Source of the DNA: Micromonospora echinofusca
GTDB taxonomy: Bacteria > Actinomycetota > Actinomycetes > Mycobacteriales > Micromonosporaceae
Reading direction: 5' to 3'
Length of the DNA stretch: 64,000 nucleotides
Assembly (NCBI RefSeq): GCF_900091445.1
Contig: NZ_LT607733.1
Span: 2,930,501-2,994,500, forward strand
Numbering within the stretch: position 1 is the stretch's first letter; every line of letters begins with the position of its first letter. This document shows, piece by piece, positions 61,974-64,000 of this stretch. The notes beneath the pieces are model-generated. The model was not told the DNA's origin. It saw only the letters and a list, made by a program, of their open reading frames with translations, and did not search any database. The position numbers and the translations under genes were made by a program.

Positions 61974-62720
61974 ATGGTTGAGCCCGACCAGCCGAGCACC
62001 GCGCGCATGATCGATTTCTGGCTCGGCGGGGAGCACCACTTCCCGGTCGACGTGGCGGCCGCCCGTGCCTTCGAGCACGCGTACGGGCCGTGCGCGCCGG
62101 TCTTCCGCGAGCTGCGCGCCTTCCTCGGCCGGGCGGTGCGCACGATGGCCGCGCGGGGGGTGGACGGCTTCCTCGTCTTCGGCGCCGGGGTGCCCAGCAT
62201 GGGCAACGTGCACGAGGTCGCCCCGGAGGCCACCGTGCTCTACACCGACGTCGACCCGGTGACCATCCGCCTCGGTCAGCGCCTGCTGGCCGGCAGCGAC
62301 CGGGCCGGCTACGGCTACGGCGACGCCACCGACATCGGCACGGTCGACCGCGCCCAGCTGCACCGCTTCGTGCCGGGGTGGGGGAGGAGGCCGGTCGGGG
62401 TGGTCTTCCTCGGCCTGGCCGCGTTCCTGGACGACGAGACGCTGGCGCGCACCCTCGACGAGCTCTACCAGGCCACCGCGCCCGGCAGCCTGCTCGCCGT
62501 CGATTTCGACACCGAGGAGCTGGCCGGTCACCCGGAGGCCCTGGCGATGATGGGTCCGACGTTCCGGATGCGCGCGCCGGCCGCGTTCGCGCGGCTACTG
62601 GGCCGCTGGACGCCCACCGACGACGGCATCGTGCCGATCAGCCGGTGGCGCCCGGACGGCCCGCCGGCGCAGGTGCCGGACGCCTTCCACGGCGGGCTCG
62701 CCGTCCGCTCGCCGGGCTGA
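61974..62720 (+). CDS. DUF574-type SAM-dependent methyltransferase
   Basis: A 248-residue protein with the family start STARMIDFWLGGEHHFPVDV, followed by a Rossmann-type methyltransferase pattern (FLVFGAGVPSMGNVHEVAP, VLYTDVDPVTIRLGQ). Family members are abundant in actinomycetes and lack an assigned substrate. ATG at 61974 has GGGAGGGA upstream. Its last codons lie inside the 52-bp segment repeated downstream (62757-62808). Confidence 0.8.
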   Translation: MVEPDQPSTARMIDFWLGGEHHFPVDVAAARAFEHAYGPCAPVFRELRAFLGRAVRTMAARGVDGFLVFGAGVPSMGNVHEVAPEATVLYTDVDPVTIRLGQRLLAGSDRAGYGYGDATDIGTVDRAQLHRFVPGWGRRPVGVVFLGLAAFLDDETLARTLDELYQATAPGSLLAVDFDTEELAGHPEALAMMGPTFRMRAPAAFARLLGRWTPTDDGIVPISRWRPDGPPAQVPDAFHGGLAVRSPG

Positions 62721-62808
62721 CCGCCTCGCCCGGCGGACCGGGTTCCAGGACGCTTACCGTCCGCTCGCCGGGCTGACCGCCTCGCCCGGCGGGCCGGGTT
62801 CCAGGACG
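62701..62808. repeat. Tandem 52-bp duplication (56-bp period) at the methyltransferase 3' end
   Basis: Segment 62701-62752 is repeated at 62757-62808 with one base change. Each unit contains CGCCGGGC and GCCCGGCG arms, a terminator-like hairpin, plus a copy of the last six codons and stop of the methyltransferase gene. Confidence 0.85.
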
Positions 62809-62942
62809 GCGGAGGCGGTACCGGCCGCCCGCCGCAGCACGCACGCGCCGGCGCCGCCCCGGGTGGTGCCGGCGCCCCGTGTCGTGGCCGTCGACGCGCC
62901 CCGGCGGGCCCGCCCGCCGGGAGGCCGGGGCGCGGGCCTCCG

Positions 62943-62966
62943 TATGATGCTTGCCCTACGGCAAGC
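62943..62966 (+). promoter_or_regulatory. -10 element and palindrome before SpoIIE-type gene
   Basis: TATGAT (62943-62948) is a good -10. It is followed directly by a perfect palindrome GCTTGCC-CTAC-GGCAAGC (62949-62966) covering the expected start point. A GGAGG follows at 62972. The palindrome could be an operator or a 5'-UTR hairpin. Confidence 0.55.
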
Positions 62967-62982
62967 TTTTCGGAGGATGATC

Positions 62983-64000
62983 ATGTTGGAGGCACCGGGC
63001 CAGGTCTCGCGTGCGCTTCGCGCGGCCCCGCCCGACCAGGTGGTGGAGGCGGCGGACCGGGCCATCCGGTCCGCTCTGGGCGCCACGCGAACGGACGTGT
63101 TCATCGCCGACTACCGGATCACCGGGCTCTGGCCGGTGCTGGACACGGACCTCGCCGACGGCGGGGAGTTCCTCGCCTGCCACACCATGGCACAGCGCTG
63201 CTTCAGCAGCCAGCAGCCGGTGACCGACGCCATGGACGAGGGCCGGTGGTGGCTCTACCTGCCGCTGTCGGTGTGGGGGGAGCGGCTCGGGGTGCTCCTG
63301 GTCGAGCTGCCCGACCCGCCTGGTCCGGACGTCGTCGAGCGGGCCGCGGACGTCGCCGGTGAGCTGGCCGTCGTGCTGCGCGCGGCGGACCGGGAGACCG
63401 ACCGGTACCGCCGGGTCCGCCGGCGGGAGCGGCTCAGCATGGCGGCGGAGATGCAGTGGGAGCTGCTGCCGGGACGCGGCGTGAGCCACGCGGCGTTCGA
63501 TCTCGCCGGCCAGCTGGAGCCGGCGTACACCGTCGGCGGGGACCACTTCGACTGGTCCGTGGACGACGACCGGCTCACGGTGACGGTGCTCAACGGCGCC
63601 GGCATCGGGCTGGCGGCGGCGCTGCTGACCGCCGTCACCGTGAACGCGCTGCGCAACGCGCGGCGTTCCGGGGGGAGCCTCGTCGAGCAGGCCGAGCTGG
63701 CCTCCGACACGGTCTTCTACCAGCACCGTGGTCGCCGCTACGTGGCCACGCTCCTGCTCGAACTGGACACCGTCACCGGTCGGGTGCGGGCGGTGGATGC
63801 CGGCTCCCCGCACCTGTTGCGGCTGCGCGGCGGGACCGTGACGCCCATCCACCTGGAGCAGCAGCTGCCGCTGGGCATGTTCGCCGAGGCCCGCTACGAC
63901 GTCCAGGAGTTCGATCTGGAGCCGGGGGACCGGCTCTTCGTGGTCAGCGACGGCGTGTGGGCCGCCGACCCCGGTGACCGCGGGACGTACGGCGAGCGGG
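62983..64000 (+). CDS. GAF-like / SpoIIE PP2C-type phosphatase, 3' end outside window
   Basis: The frame is open from ATG 62983 to the window edge (339 visible residues). The N-terminal part looks like a GAF sensor (TDVFIADYRITGLWPVL, LSVWGERLGVLLVE). Then comes a PP2C/SpoIIE domain: MAAEMQWELLPGRG, LEPAYTVGGDHFDWSVDDDR, LNGAGIGLAAALLTAV, and RLFVVSDGVWAAD. GDHFD and SDG are the metal-binding aspartates. The ATG at 62983 has GGAGG six bases upstream; an ATG two codons earlier overlaps it. Role: dephosphorylation of an anti-anti-sigma factor in response to a signal. Confidence 0.85.
   Translation, partial: MLEAPGQVSRALRAAPPDQVVEAADRAIRSALGATRTDVFIADYRITGLWPVLDTDLADGGEFLACHTMAQRCFSSQQPVTDAMDEGRWWLYLPLSVWGERLGVLLVELPDPPGPDVVERAADVAGELAVVLRAADRETDRYRRVRRRERLSMAAEMQWELLPGRGVSHAAFDLAGQLEPAYTVGGDHFDWSVDDDRLTVTVLNGAGIGLAAALLTAVTVNALRNARRSGGSLVEQAELASDTVFYQHRGRRYVATLLLELDTVTGRVRAVDAGSPHLLRLRGGTVTPIHLEQQLPLGMFAEARYDVQEFDLEPGDRLFVVSDGVWAADPGDRGTYGER

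Overview
The window comes from a very GC-rich actinomycete. Third codon positions are almost all G or C, GTG starts are common, several genes look leaderless, and a mycothiol-dependent enzyme (MscR) is present. The mix of SAV_2336-type, CU044_2847-type, MEDS and SpoIIE proteins suggests a mycelial, Micromonospora-like member of the Micromonosporaceae; that rank is inference. No transposase, integrase, phage gene, CRISPR array or rRNA is visible. One tRNA gene (selC) is present.

Layout. 1-9.5 kb: the end of a hypothetical gene; a secreted type 2 short-chain PHA depolymerase; a four-gene, translationally coupled minus-strand operon (degenerate ABC ATPase, sugar-type binding protein, fused double permease, membrane STAND/TPR protein); and a heme oxygenase/DUF2470 pair. 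8.8-16 kb: a TetR repressor divergent from an EthA-type Baeyer-Villiger monooxygenase, SDR and alpha/beta hydrolase operon, with a 15-bp-arm palindrome over the promoter; then CapA, GntR and MFS genes. 16-20.8 kb: DoxX, the mycothiol-linked formaldehyde dehydrogenase mscR with an MBL-fold partner, a MEDS/HATPase regulator and a DUF3626 protein. 21-34.3 kb: three secreted lysozyme-like paralogues, two of them within a duplicated promoter/leader/gene block of about 1.2 kb. Between them lie a DHA2 drug exporter, a winged-helix protein, a geranylgeranyl-reductase-family flavoprotein, an ABC-F ATPase behind a 14-codon leader peptide, a Tat-exported 5'-nucleotidase, a stress-type SDR and an AbiEii-like toxin pair.

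34.6-48.8 kb: the most unusual region, two convergent operons. The plus-strand operon encodes two zinc-ribbon P-loop GTPases flanking a GAP1-type protein, plus an N-terminal accessory protein and a tiny membrane protein. The minus-strand operon encodes a TRYPCO1 (CU044_2847) protein, a trypsin-VMAP protein, a MoxR AAA+ ATPase and a 1403-residue vWA/SAV_2336-STAND-TPR protein. They meet at one CTAG shared by both stop codons. This matches the architecture of computationally predicted NTP-dependent conflict (immunity-like) systems with no known biochemical function.

49-57.4 kb: a complete selenium module. It holds a formate dehydrogenase whose alpha subunit reads through an in-frame UGA (Sec190) next to a clear SECIS hairpin, its beta and NrfD-like subunits, tRNA-Sec, selA and selB. 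selD is not in the window. 57.4-64 kb: small proteins, a CNNM/CorC-type membrane protein, an HhH-GPD DNA repair protein, a double universal stress protein, a DUF574 methyltransferase whose 3' end is partly duplicated in tandem, and the start of a GAF-SpoIIE phosphatase. Three sites with a GGTT/GTTT-N15-GGGTAG pattern suggest a shared general-stress sigma factor.
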